A stretch of DNA of 64,000 bases from assembly GCA_977006965.1 (NCBI GenBank), contig OZ345384.1:1302001-1366000 (forward strand), written 5' to 3'. This stretch comes from Phymatolithon calcareum (taxonomy: Eukaryota; Rhodophyta; Florideophyceae; Hapalidiales). Every line of letters starts with the position of its first letter. Within the stretch, counting starts at the first letter, position 1. Of this stretch, positions 22,390-32,463 are shown in pieces. The translations under genes and the position numbers were made by a program. The notes under the pieces are model-generated. The model was not told where the DNA came from. It ran no database searches and worked only from the letters and a program-made list of their open reading frames with translations.

Positions 22390-23230
22390 GATGAAATTTG
22401 CGATCGACATCGACAAAATCCGCAAAGCGCTCTGAAAAGGGATCCTTGATGTCTAGGCCTAACAAGAAAAAACATCTCCGTGCCCGAGTGTCGTCGCGCA
22501 CCATTGAGCAGTTCCCACCTGAAGAAGAGAACATCACTTCCTTCAAGTCAGTTGTACCAGCAGATCGACATCTTCCCGTTGAGTTGTACACGGGTGTCAT
22601 TGAAGAGTGGCGGAAATGTTGCAAGACGGCGTGCCCAGCGTGCAGGCAGTCCCCATTCGCGCTGCAGCTTGCGTATGCGCGCCTTTGAAGAGGAGTACAG
22701 TTGCTACAATAAAGCTAGGAAGTTTGTTTCAATATGACAGGGAGAGCGTTCCCCTGGACCTGCAGCCCACCGAAGAGTTGTACTTCCGTGAAATCAACGA
22801 ATGTACAGAGGAAAGTACAGTTTACGGCATGGGATATTGTTGAAAAAGAGATGTGCATCTCCTTTGTATTAGTGCTTTAATGAGGTTGACAGCCTTGGTT
22901 AAAAGCAGCTGAATGAATTTTATTTCACTCCTACGCTATTAAAGAAGTAGAAGACCCTGACGCCATGCTTTCCTTTGGATATTTTCAACTTTACAGTAAC
23001 ATAGATGTACAAGATGATCCTAGTCGCGCCTTTGAGCTGTTTAACCTCTTGATTGAAAAGCACCGAAATCTATATGTTATGCTCAGCGTTAGAAACATGT
23101 TACGAGATGGGTGAGAGAGAATTGCAGCAGACTCATCGTGTGCCGTAGAGCTTTACACCCGTTCGATCAAAGAGGGTCGTGTTGTGTCCGGCATGGTGGA
23201 ACTGTTTCCCTTATCGATATTGATGTCACA
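22390..23230 (+). pseudogene. Sel1-repeat protein remnant
   Basis: Successive pieces in shifting frames give Sel1-like units: LPVELYTGVIEEW (about 22570), VPLDLQPTEELYFREINE (about 22750), DDPSRAFELFNLLIEK (about 23010) and SCAVELYTRSIKEGRVV (about 23130). Sel1 units are helix-turn-helix pairs of about 36-44 residues used as protein-binding scaffolds. Spacing fits, but frameshifts and stops separate the units. The start is not defined. Confidence 0.6.
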
Positions 23231-23397
23231 TTGCAAAGCTTAAGGGTACTGTCGATTTCATACTCTCATAGATTATTTCTCTTCTGTTGTCCAGGAATTT
23301 GGGCTTCATTGTCTTTCTCCTCGTCCGTCACACTGTTCTTCGAACAGGATTCCCCCGTTCATATTTTGCAAGGCAAGAACAATAGGAATTAGAGTTC

Positions 23398-23640
23398 TAT
23401 TTAGCCTCCCGTTGCGTAGCTAGCCTTATTTACAATAAACTGTAATACCTCGACTATACTCACGGGAAATTTGAAACAAACGATGCTGTCGTAACTGTTA
23501 AACAGCATATATATTTGCGGATATGCAATCCGAAAATTACCCCTAGACCTGTCTAACATTAAGTAAAATTAAATTATGCCTAAACTTAAACTAAAAATTA
23601 ATTCAATTTTAAAACTAAAGTTATGGTACTGCGCGAGCAA
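23398..23640 (+). repeat. Dispersed repeat, copy A (copy B at 31838-32060)
   Basis: Both copies start CTCCCGTTGCGTAGC and end CTAAAGTTATGGTACTGCGC, with similar order between (ATTTACAATAAA, CGTAA, CTCTAGACCTG or CCCTAGACCTG). Same orientation. No terminal inverted repeat was found. Confidence 0.75.
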
Positions 23641-24045
23641 GCGAGCCCACCAATTGTGTTATGACACCCAGGTTTCTAAGAATGTAATTGGACGAGATTA
23701 TCGAAATGATTGGACCACAATATCATTTTCTGTGATTTCATTGGACCTCTCAGAGATTAAAATTTGTAGATTTTGCAACTTAAAATAATTGAAATATTTT
23801 TGTGTTCGCCAATATTTTGGCCATTGAAAAGTTGGACGTTTCAAAAATTCTACAGATTGCCGCCTTATTTGAGACTTTCAAAGAGGCGTTTTGACCCGCC
23901 TCCCTGACTTATATTCCAAGAAAATTTGCAGATTTCGCATATTGAATTGATCTCCCACTCCACGAGCACCGCCAGCTAGCCAATGTTAGCAAGAGTACAT
24001 AGTGTTACAGCACGAAGAGCCTCTCCGATGCTAAGTGTGACGGAG
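23625..24045 (+). repeat. Second copy of the 18.8-kb dispersed repeat
   Basis: Shares TTATGACACCC, ATGATTGGACCACA, and CCACTCCACGAGCACC-GCCAGCTAGCCAAT with 18890-19070. Confidence 0.65.
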
Positions 24046-24109
24046 GAGAAGGAGTGCCAATAACGACACCTCATGGAGTGGATCTTTAATCTAATGCCAT
24101 GGAGGGGTG

Positions 24110-24505
24110 CAACGATATGGGTGCCATGATGAGGGCGCTTATGTGGTTGCAGTAAGCAGCTTTGCAATAGTGACGTCGAAGGATTATCGGAAGCTCCGTT
24201 TCGTGCTGTAGTGCTCTATATTCTTGCCGTTGAGGAACGCAGGTATGTGCGTGCCCTGGGCAACTTGGGGAGCCTGCTCAAACATGACCCAGACTATGTT
24301 CCGGCGGATCTATCTTGGGCCGTACAACTGTTTTTCTTTCCCGATGAAGAGATTGGTAACGTAGTCGCGAGTATGAAGACTTGTGCTCTTCTTCCACAGT
24401 GGGGAGATGGCGTGCAGGGACGTAAATGCGACAAGACGTTTTTCCTGTCGGCGGCATCTGAAACTCCATTTCTGCTGTTGCCCTCACTAACGCAGAGGTT
24501 GTGAA
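24110..24505 (+). pseudogene. Sel1-repeat gene remnant
   Basis: The frame from 24211 reads YVRALGNLGSLLKHDPDYV followed by PADLSWAVQLFF, a clear Sel1-type unit. The part before it (about 24140-24200) matches a block at 25150-25230. Stops and frame changes break it. It belongs to the same debris as the units at 22.4-23.2 and 25.1 kb. Confidence 0.55.
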
Positions 24506-24920
24506 AGTCATTTTTGAAGAATTTTGAGGAGAAACGAAGCTATGCCAATGTGCATGCAATTAAATTTCTTCAATCTCAAATATACTATAGTCTTCGAACT
24601 TTGCCACAGACCGATGTTCTCCGCTGTGGATGAAACCGTAGATTTGAAGTGATATCGCTTAGTAGAACAGAGAACAGGCTCATATAATGTGGTGCATAAC
24701 GCGCACCCAGCTGGTCCTCCTCGTGCAGATCAGCGCTGTACGCGTGGCGCGTGGGAGGGCGGACTAGTCTAATGAGGCTGGCACCATTGCTCAAGCATGC
24801 GGCCTAGAATGTTCCAACATATCGCCTTCGTGCCTTCAAGCTAAGGACAGGAGCAATTGAAAAGAGTGCAATTATGTGAGGCGTTTTTCAAATTGGCAAT
24901 TTTGCTGTGTAACGGAGGAT
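24380..24920 (+). repeat. Duplicated segment, copy A (copy B 26240-26960)
   Basis: Colinear similarity to 26240-26960: ACAAGACG, GTGGATGAAACCGTAGATTTG, TATAATGTGGTGCA, and GGGAGGGCGGA. Copy B carries an extra 176-bp insert at 26310-26485. Confidence 0.75.
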
Positions 24921-25089
24921 GAGTACCACGAAACGCGCCTTATATAGTGGATGCAAGGATACAAGAATGTGGGGTTTTGCACACAGAAACACTCATGGGA
25001 CCGCAAGGGAGATGTGTTTCAGCCGCTAAGCCCTTGCAGCTTCGATAATCTACTCATATCCGTGTGACGCGGGCAAAACCGTTCGCCGG

Positions 25090-25380
25090 AAAATGGTGGA
25101 GGGAAGAGCTTCGGGTCCATTTGTCAGATGAAAGGATGTGGGTGCCATAACGTAGGTACATATTTAGTTGCAGTAAGCAGCTTAGCAAATTTCCTGAGTA
25201 GTGGAGTCGAAAGATTACCAGAAGACTCTCTGCGTGCTGAAGGGCTCTATATTCATGCAATCAACTTTTCCAATGTCACAGAAAGTATAATCTTCGAACT
25301 TGATACCGTTCCTAAGAAACAGTCCATAATAATGTCAAGGACAGACTTGCGCAAGTCTCTCCTTTCCGTAGCTACGTAAA
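25090..25380 (+). pseudogene. Sel1-like gene remnant
   Basis: A frame from 25128 reads AVSSLANFLSSGVERLPED and SLRAEGLYIHAIN, resembling one and a half Sel1 units. It parallels 24140-24260 but is less decayed. No start or full-length protein can be drawn. Confidence 0.5.
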
Positions 25381-26239
25381 ACACTACACGAGTGATAAGA
25401 ACGCTTAGCGCGCGAAAGGCACTAAATTCTTCTTTTGTACTGCACTGCTCATTGCCGTTTTGCCACGTCTACGACCAGATTTCGTTTCTAGGCCCGGTAT
25501 TTTATCAAATATTGACCATGAGACCATCGTAATTGGGGAGAGTCTCGAGACTTCTACTGGATATTACTGTTTTCTTCACCGGACCATATTGTTGTGTTGA
25601 TTCTAGCGTGGTGTAACTGCATGCCATGAAAACTCCAATTCGTTCCAGTATTTACTTCCATAATTTTAGTTCCAGCTTCCTCAGAATTGCAAACTGGAAT
25701 TCATGCACGTACTTTTGTGGCAGTACGAGCAATACCTCTCCTCTTGACCATCTTAACCCGTGAGCCACCCAAACCGGACCTCTATGTGTGGAGCGACTTC
25801 GAATGAATGTATACGGGTGCAATATTGGCTCTGTGACACGTCAAAGCGTTCCAAAGGGAAAGAGGAGAGAGATAGACCTGAGCACAACACAATTGGATTG
25901 CTGGAGCGCAGCGCATACACGGCAAAAGCAGACGCTAGTTCACCGTGCGGGTTCCTACGATGCGCCGACGGTGCTGCCTTTATTATTCTATAAGTAAAGG
26001 AACTGCAGCAGCACGAGAGTATACCCAGGCATTAGAGAGGGTGCCATGGATGCGGCTCCACGCCCTTGAATGATCGGACAAACGAGTGCTCGCAGTTTTT
26101 GACAAATTCCAAGCGGATGTAAGTAAATCCACAAGACTGATTCCGAACGGCTTAGGGAAGTGACACCGACAGTCCGGTCGCCACGCACGCACCCGTCAGC
26201 GCAAGCAAGGGATTAGGACCCGTTCGAAACGAGGACTGC

Positions 26240-26960
26240 GGAGCATAGTGGACAGTATGAGCCTTGTGCTCTTCTTCCAGATGGGGAAGATAGCGTGCAA
26301 GGACGCATCTTTTTTTTGCAACTGTTTAGTTGTTTATTTGAAAGCCCTCATTAACACTCGTAAGACTGTACGAGAGCAGATTTTCGTAACTTGTTCATTC
26401 TAGTATATCACCTGGTCCCTATTACAGGGACTCATCGTTCATACGTATGCTTTCCATGTGGCGCTCTGCTGCCGTTCCGAATGGAGCAAGGACGCATCTG
26501 CGACAAGACGATTTTCTGTCCGCGGCATTTGAAAATCCATTTACGCTGTTGTGCTAGCGAACACAGAGGTTTTGAACGTCCTTGTTGAAGAATTGAGTGA
26601 AGAAACGAAGCTCTGCCAATTTGCATGCGTTTAACTTTCTTCAATCTCACATATACTCTAGTCTTCGACTTTGCCAAGACGGGATGTTCTCCATTGTGGA
26701 TGAAACCGTAGATTTGAAGAGATATCGATTAGTCGAATAGGGAATGGACCCATACACGCGTGCTATAATGTGGTGCAGAAGGCCCACGCAGCTGATCCTC
26801 CTGGTGCTGTTCAGCGTTATACGCGTGGCGTGCGGGAGGGCGGATTGGTCTAATCAGACTGGCACTCTTTCTCAAGCATGCGGTCTAGAATGTACAAGGA
26901 CATCCACTTTGTGCCTTCGAGCTATGCATACGAGCAATTGACGATTGTGAAAATATGTGA
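26240..26960 (+). repeat. Duplicated segment, copy B
   Basis: Matches 24380-24920 in order. Interrupted at 26310-26485 by a retroposon-type insert bounded by a 13-bp direct repeat. Confidence 0.75.
26310..26485 (-). mobile_element. Short LINE- or SINE-type retroposed insert, 176 bp
   Basis: The insert is absent from copy A of the surrounding duplication. It is flanked by GCAAGGACGCATC at 26297-26309 and 26486-26498 (13 bp, exact). It has a T-run at its left end, that is a poly-A tail on the minus strand. The part next to the tail (TTTATTTGAAAGCCCTC) resembles the 3' ends of the LINE copies at 28936 and 60500. This is the signature of target-primed insertion of a 5'-truncated element. Confidence 0.8.
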
Positions 26961-27674
26961 GGACAGATTTAATTTGGCAATTTGCTGTGAGACGGTGTAG
27001 GAGTGCCAATAAACGCGACTTATACAGTGGATCTTTATTCTAATGCCATGGAAGGATGCAAGAATGTTAATTTTTTGGTCTCAGAAACACTCATGGTAAG
27101 CACCGCTCAAAACGTCTAGCAAAACAGCAACGCAATCCTAATTTATTGTCGAAGCGTGTGCCGAGTGCATTCGTTAGTTGGTTCGAATGGGACGTCGGAT
27201 TGGAATATCGGTCGAATGTGAGAGTGTGCTCATTGCTTACGAGATGTTGCGGCGCTGTTTGTCGCCCTGTTGTGGTCGACGCTTCGCGCGCGACCGCTGC
27301 TGCACCCCTGAAGGATGCCGGGGCAGTTCCTCGTGTGTGGCCGGTGTGGAGTCTATTTAAACTCGGACCATGGACGAGCTGGAAGAGGGAGGGATATATC
27401 TGAGCTGGTCGGTTGTTGTGAAAGGATGCTAATCGAGCTGTCTGCTCGGTTTGGCGCAAGAGGTTGAAGTGTAAGTAAAATAGCGGCTGGTGTGCGTGGT
27501 GGAGCTTCTGCTCCTGTTTCTGATGTTATCAAGCGCTCGCGTTGTATACGCGACCGTGCAGTACTGTAGATTTTGGAACCAAATCGTCGTGCAAGTAAAT
27601 GCCATAATTTTCAGATGAAAATGGCTTGGACACATATGACACTTCGCGTGGACGATGAGCATCGCATGGGGGAT
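26961..27674. other. Stretch without a supported gene
   Basis: It begins with further sequence of the Sel1-debris family (GTGGATCTTTATTCTAATGCCATGG near 27030, also near 24075). The rest shows no recognisable feature. Confidence 0.5.
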
Positions 27675-27730
27675 ATGTGTTGATTTATTTTTAAAAGCTC
27701 CCAACGCCTCTCCTCAAGAGTAACAGAGCC

Positions 27731-28836
27731 CAGGCTTGGAACCAATTTGATTGCAATTCCAATTAATTGCAATTAATTGCAATTCGAGTTAATTGTACAA
27801 TAGACTCGTGATTGAAATTTGCGAGGTACGATGAGCATCTAATTGCAATGTGTATTTCTCACGAAGATTCAATTGCGATGCGTATTACGCTACGTTTTTC
27901 TCTATTTATATGCTGAATCAGAAAAAAGCTACTTTTTCTTACGCATTCGATGCATTTGAATACGTACCCCTTTTGTACGTTCAACATACGTCTATGTTAG
28001 CACATTGCATCAGCTAAATGTTGCTGCTGCATAAAATTACGGTGGTACTCCTATAAAAGCCAAAGAGACTGCTAAGTTAATATCGCCAGGTGTGATCGTT
28101 CCCCTATGTCTGTCGACCACTCCGGTCCCTTTTGTGAGAGTGATAACTTTTTTATTTGGTTCAGGCAAGGTTGCTACTTATACCAATTCGGCAGTGCTTC
28201 AATACGTGTATCCTCACTTGCCGATTGCCCGAATTAGGTGTACATTGCGTGCCCTATGTGGCCCTCGCAATGATACCGTTACATGTTCAAATCTAGATAT
28301 TTCGAGTAGCCTGATGTAGGCACATGCACTTGTTGCATGCAACGCGCCAGGAACACTACCCATGCATTAAGCGCTATGGGTTTACACAGGGCCAAATTCA
28401 CCATGTCGCCTCCATCACGCAAACCGTCGAAGAAAGAGGCGGTCCTACTTCTCATGAAGAAGCTCCGCGAAGAACTTCGCAATGTCAATATTCGTCGAGG
28501 ATCCGGTGTTCGAACAAATGTGACTTTTCAAGTGTTTCAGTGCCCGGGTGGAGAGACATGCACCTCCCAGTCAAAACCGGAGTTCGTTTTTGAGCACAGC
28601 AAGGGCTACACAAACCCCTACAACCATCTCAAGTCGTGCCTGGTGAACGGAAACGAAGAAGAGTTAGGCTTCGCTAATTGGTAAACGAATTGCAGTAAAG
28701 GGTAGGAATTGCAGTATCGATTGGAGTAGGTATTGCCAATTGCAGTTTAAATTGAAAAGAAGACGCGACGAACAGTTGAATTGCACGATTGCTCTTTCCT
28801 TCAGCAATTCCAGCAATTAAATTGGTTCCAAGCCTG
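27731..28836 (+). mobile_element. hAT-type DNA transposon, non-autonomous, 1106 bp
   Basis: The terminal inverted repeat begins CAGGCTTGGAACCAATTT at both ends. It is flanked by ACAGAGCC at 27723-27730 and 28837-28844, the 8-bp duplication typical of hAT. Subterminal regions are rich in ATTGCA/AATTGCAATT. The only coding part is a BED-like zinc finger protein; the catalytic and dimerisation regions are missing. It would need a transposase from elsewhere. Confidence 0.9.
28403..28684 (+). CDS. BED-type zinc finger fragment of an hAT transposase, 93 aa
   Basis: The frame is open from 28337. The ATG at 28403 starts a lysine-rich leader. The C-terminal half has FQCPGGETC and then YTNPYNHLKSCLVNG, a C..C..H..C arrangement like the DNA-binding BED finger at the start of hAT transposases. 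A closely similar motif order occurs at 39988-40368 in the second hAT. A stop follows a few residues after the finger, so this is only the N-terminal DNA-binding portion. Such a peptide could bind ends without cutting, but expression is unknown. Confidence 0.6.
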   Translation: MSPPSRKPSKKEAVLLLMKKLREELRNVNIRRGSGVRTNVTFQVFQCPGGETCTSQSKPEFVFEHSKGYTNPYNHLKSCLVNGNEEELGFANW

Positions 28837-28920
28837 ACAGAGCCGCTTTTGCACGATTTTCTAAGCTAACGTAGTTTGACTATTCAGTATATCCTTGATT
28901 CGTATTTCTCTCCCAACAAG

Positions 28921-30165
28921 TTTTTTTCCTTTCAAGTTTATTTAAAAGCCCCACAGACTTCCGAAGATATGGGCGAGGCTTCCTCTTGTGCAGAAATCGG
29001 TGCCTTCATTTACTGAAGGTGTGTGCTTGAGCTACTTATATACCCCTAGATAAGTGAAGATAACTGTGATGACACGCATGGTCTCACACTCGGAGTATCA
29101 GCTGATAATAATCAAGCTGATCACCTAGCAGACACAGTCTTGTTAACAGTAATAATCTTGAACGTTTACGCCTGTGGGAATCTTCCACAGGCATATTGCA
29201 GCGCGAGTTGTCTGTGCTTCACCTTGGGGAACATGAGAATTGCTGGCAATTCTCTTGTCTTGTCGTATGGTATCTTCCTTTTCTGCTTCGATTCTAGGCG
29301 GTCTCCTTCCATTTCCAGAAATTTCGATCGAAGTGCTTGCGAAGACTGGTTTGTTTGGATATGCTTTACAGCTTCATCAAACGGCTCTCTGGTCCCCATC
29401 GCGGTGATATCTTTCCTCGTGTACTGCCATTCATGGTTGTTTCTGCTTTCGGGCACTTCATTTGAATACATACATTCTTTCGCCTTGTTCCTTCTCAGCA
29501 TTTTGAAGGCCAAGATTTCTCGTCCAGGTGGGGCCGTCTGGATCCGGCACAGGAGACAGAGCCTGTCCGTCCTTCCTCGGGCCAGTGGCCCGAATACTTG
29601 ATTGAAGAATGTTGCTTCTAGTTACTTGACGGCATTTTGTACGTCTTCTGTCCAGGGCGTTAAGTGCATTGCGGATTCCCAGCGTGGCTGTACTAGCGCC
29701 TTGTATATTCGAATACACTTCTGTATACTCAGCCCTTTCTTGAACACTGCCAGTGTACGCAACTCGTACACGGCCGTCCTTGCTTTCTTTAGTCGTTGCA
29801 TCATTAGCGTATCTGTGACTCCTCCGAGGTCTAGGGATACTCCAAGTTATGTGACCTCAGGAACGTGTGCCAGAACCTTGCTGGCGAGCTCGAATGTCTT
29901 GCCCACGGTTTCAGGACTTCGCTATTCCCTTGTTTAGTGTTCCACGTCATCTCTCGCTCTTGTGCCTATTGGGTAGCTATATTCAATAGTCCTTGCAATG
30001 CAGCCGGGGATTTCGTAGAGAGAAGAACATCGTCTGCGAAGAGGACAGAAGGAACTTCAGCCCAGGTTTTTGATGCCCGGCTCACTCTCTCCACGAATTC
30101 ATCCATGAAGATGTTGTAGAGGCCTGGACTGAGAGGGGACCCTTCTCCCCGCCACTGCGCCACAG
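28921..30165 (-). pseudogene. 5'-truncated LINE: reverse transcriptase C-terminal half and tail domain
   Basis: Reading leftward from 30163: EGSPLSPGLYNIFMDEF and VLFADDVLL are RT motifs around the FADD catalytic aspartates. Then come a thumb-like KGLSIQKCIRIYKALVQPRWE (about 29740), and a C-terminal domain with KRKIPYDKTRELPAILMFP (about 29260). The pieces lie in several frames with stops. The tail domain is homologous by eye to one at 59870-59990 and more distantly to one near 41500. The 3' end is at about 28921-28940 (T-run, TTTATTTAAAAGCCCC). The RT starts mid-domain exactly where Sel1 sequence ends, so the copy is 5'-truncated. Confidence 0.8.
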
Positions 30166-30480
30166 TAAGCCCAAATTGACCATGGCATTCGCATGTCCCC
30201 TTTCCACGCCGTCCGTGTACAGCTTCGCTGCTCGAGGAACGTCAATCACTACATCATCACTACCTTCCTGCAGCACGTTTGCCAGCTTTACCATTGCAAG
30301 GACAACACCGCTCTCTTCCACCGCACGAGAATACTGTTGCACTACCTGCGGAAGATTTGCCTGTACGCCTTCCCCGCCAGTTTCCGACATCACTGCTAGG
30401 TTGTACATTGCATTTACATATTCGCCTTCATCAATGGCGCATGTGTACAACTCCACCACAAGAATATAGTGCACTACATT
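30166..30480 (-). pseudogene. Sel1-repeat fragment next to the LINE junction
   Basis: Three good Sel1 units read leftward: VVELYTCAIDEGEYVNAMYN, then QYSRAVEESGVVLAMVKLAN, then AAKLYTDGVERGHANAMVNL. Each is followed by a short loop. The frame has no ATG upstream and runs straight into LINE reverse-transcriptase sequence at about 30165. It looks like part of a scaffold-protein gene cut by the LINE insertion. Orientation is opposite to the Sel1 pieces at 22-26 kb. Confidence 0.75.
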
Positions 30481-30488
30481 TTTTCGAT

Positions 30489-30514
30489 TGAAGTTTATTT
30501 TCAAATAAACTTCA
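30489..30514. repeat. Perfect hairpin, 12-bp arms
   Basis: TGAAGTTTATTT pairs with 30503-30514 across a 2-base loop. The arm sequence resembles the LINE 3' end (AGTTTATTT). Confidence 0.75.
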
Positions 30515-31837
30515 GTGCGTCCCAGTCTTACGAATATACGGGAAAAGCCTCTTCAGTTGCTGCCGTCCAGCGTGTAGACCGTGAAAGACAGGACTATACT
30601 GTATTAATTAATTTTGAAAAATATTTCGCCATGCTCACAAGTCTAGATTTCGCATTTTTGAATGCAAAGTAAAAACAATTTATCGACAGAGCAAGGAACT
30701 ACATCGCAAAGTTGTGTCACGTTTGTTTGGCATCACGAAGCTTGTTTTGTAATCATAGATGAAATGAATATGTGTGGCGCTTTGTGGGATCATCAGCTCT
30801 TTTCACGTTTTTTTATCCTAACAATCTAAATCTGGGGCTGGCGCCAGCTTTCCAATATCAAATGCAGTTTACGTCTGCCTCCAAAAGTAAACTTTGGGGA
30901 AGCACATTGGGGCTTGTACTAAAGTCAGATCTATGTTTATTTGCGGTCTCTGTATCGCGCATCTATTCTGTAGACAAGAGACTGTCGAATCGCTTCCTCT
31001 TCCAATGGCCTCTGTCGACCTTTGTATGTTTCTGCCTTTCCTTGCTGTCCACCTCGACTTTTCATTGCCAGAATAGGAGCCGAAAAGCGTGCTCTCCTTG
31101 GATTTCTTTTGGATCTCTGGAGGAAATAAAAATTTCCGTAATGAGTTGAAAAGCAATATCCTTCAAACAGTCCAGTGCCACAGAGTTTCTAAAAAAAGGC
31201 TTCGTCGTGTCCGCACCTCGTCGAACGGGACGTACAGGATCTCAAATGCCATTATTACTCCATAAATTGGTTGCGGCGTGCGGCTCTTGTCATTTCCGCA
31301 CAATAAAACTACAGAACATGATAGCGTACATGATCGAATGGAATGACGCGGTGCGAAGCTTCATACCCTCTGATTAGTACAGTCATGAGATCGAAAAGGA
31401 ATTTGGCAAAGACGTAGAAATCGAGAGCGTGCAGCAAATGATAAAGGATTGGGATATGGATCAGGAGATTGAAAAAGAACGTCCAAAAAGACTATACAGC
31501 TAGAATGGAAAAAAGACGAAGAAGGATATTTAAGAAGAATCCACTCCTCGGCGTCGAAAAAGACCCACTGGTCCTTACCCTAAATGAAGCTCTCATAGAA
31601 ACTGTTGTGTCCAATCGTTCATGGGAAGAATTCCAAGGAATCCGTCACTTCTGGAAGACAAACTTGGGCGACTGGGGAAATGGGGCACATTACCATGCAG
31701 CAAGTGTCGCTCAAGCCTTCATCGATAAGAGAAGAAGAAAGGAGAGTCGCAATGGTGATTAATATGAGCCTCAACTATACTCATTAAGTTGTAGGACGGA
31801 GAGCAAAGCAAGAACAGCCGGAATCAAGGTGACTTTT
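30515..31837. other. Stretch without a recognised gene
   Basis: A basic frame at 31505-31762 (85 aa, MEKRRRRIFKKNPLLG start) may be a remnant. It follows a broken, charged frame at 31310-31500. Neither is recognised. Confidence 0.45.
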
Positions 31838-32060
31838 AAGCTCCCGTTGCGTAGCGAGCCACATTTACAATAAATTGCAATATTTTAGATTGGGACTATT
31901 CACAGAGGCAATTTGACACAATCGAGGTTGTCGTAAATCGTAAACGGAATAGAATATATTTGCAGACACTCAGTGTGAGAAGTACCTCTAGACCTGGCTA
32001 AAATTAAATAAAATTAATTAAATTTGAAACTAAAGTTATGGTACTGCGCGAGCCTGGAGA
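31838..32060 (+). repeat. Dispersed repeat, copy B (copy A at 23398-23640)
   Basis: Same start (CTCCCGTTGCGTAGC) and end (CTAAAGTTATGGTACTGCGC) as copy A. It ends about 60 bases before the Harbinger element. Confidence 0.75.
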
Positions 32061-32116
32061 ATGCGGGAAATACCAATATTTCGATACTTCGGAAGAAACG
32101 GACCATGCTCAACGAC

Positions 32117-32119
32117 TTA
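32117..32119. repeat. Left TTA target duplication of Harbinger element
   Basis: TTA precedes the left end and is repeated at 35286-35288. Three-base TWA duplications are typical of PIF/Harbinger. Confidence 0.8.
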
Positions 32120-32142
32120 GAGCACGTCCAACGCAGAGAGTA

Positions 32143-32275
32143 AATTGCCAAATGTCGTGGAAGCAGTTGCTGGCGCATCTCTAGCGGGCAGCAAATGGCC
32201 AACCATATTGCCAAATTGCCAAACAAATTGCCAAATCTGAAAAATTTAGCAATCTGTTTAGCAATTTGGCAATGG
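32143..32275. repeat. Subterminal TTGCCAAA motif cluster
   Basis: About seven copies of TTGCCAAA or its complement TTTGGCAA, some with one change, occur in 130 bases. Related GGAAATTGGCAATT lies just inside the right end (35257-35271). These are probable binding sites for the element's own proteins. Confidence 0.7.
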
Positions 32276-32463
32276 GCTACGTAGCTGAATTCGGATACGT
32301 TGCAGTCCTTAGCGACTTCTAGATCACCGACCGTGGCGAAGGGGTCAGGTGAGATCACCGCGTGGCCAGAAAAAGCGCGCGCCGCACCGGAACAGCAAAC
32401 CCGATGCTTCGCGTTTGGCGCGAAGCGGCAAACGCTCATTCGTATTTTACCCGCGGGGCGGTC

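Larger units (their letters stand above)
27675..28920 (-). mobile_element. LINE 3'-end fragment, split by an hAT element
   Basis: 27675-27722 and 28845-28920 together match 41186-41325, the 3' end of the LINE at 41-42.7 kb (AGCTCCCAA, CTTGATTCGTA, TCCCAACAAG). The hAT element at 27731-28836 with its 8-bp duplication sits between the two halves. Confidence 0.75.
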
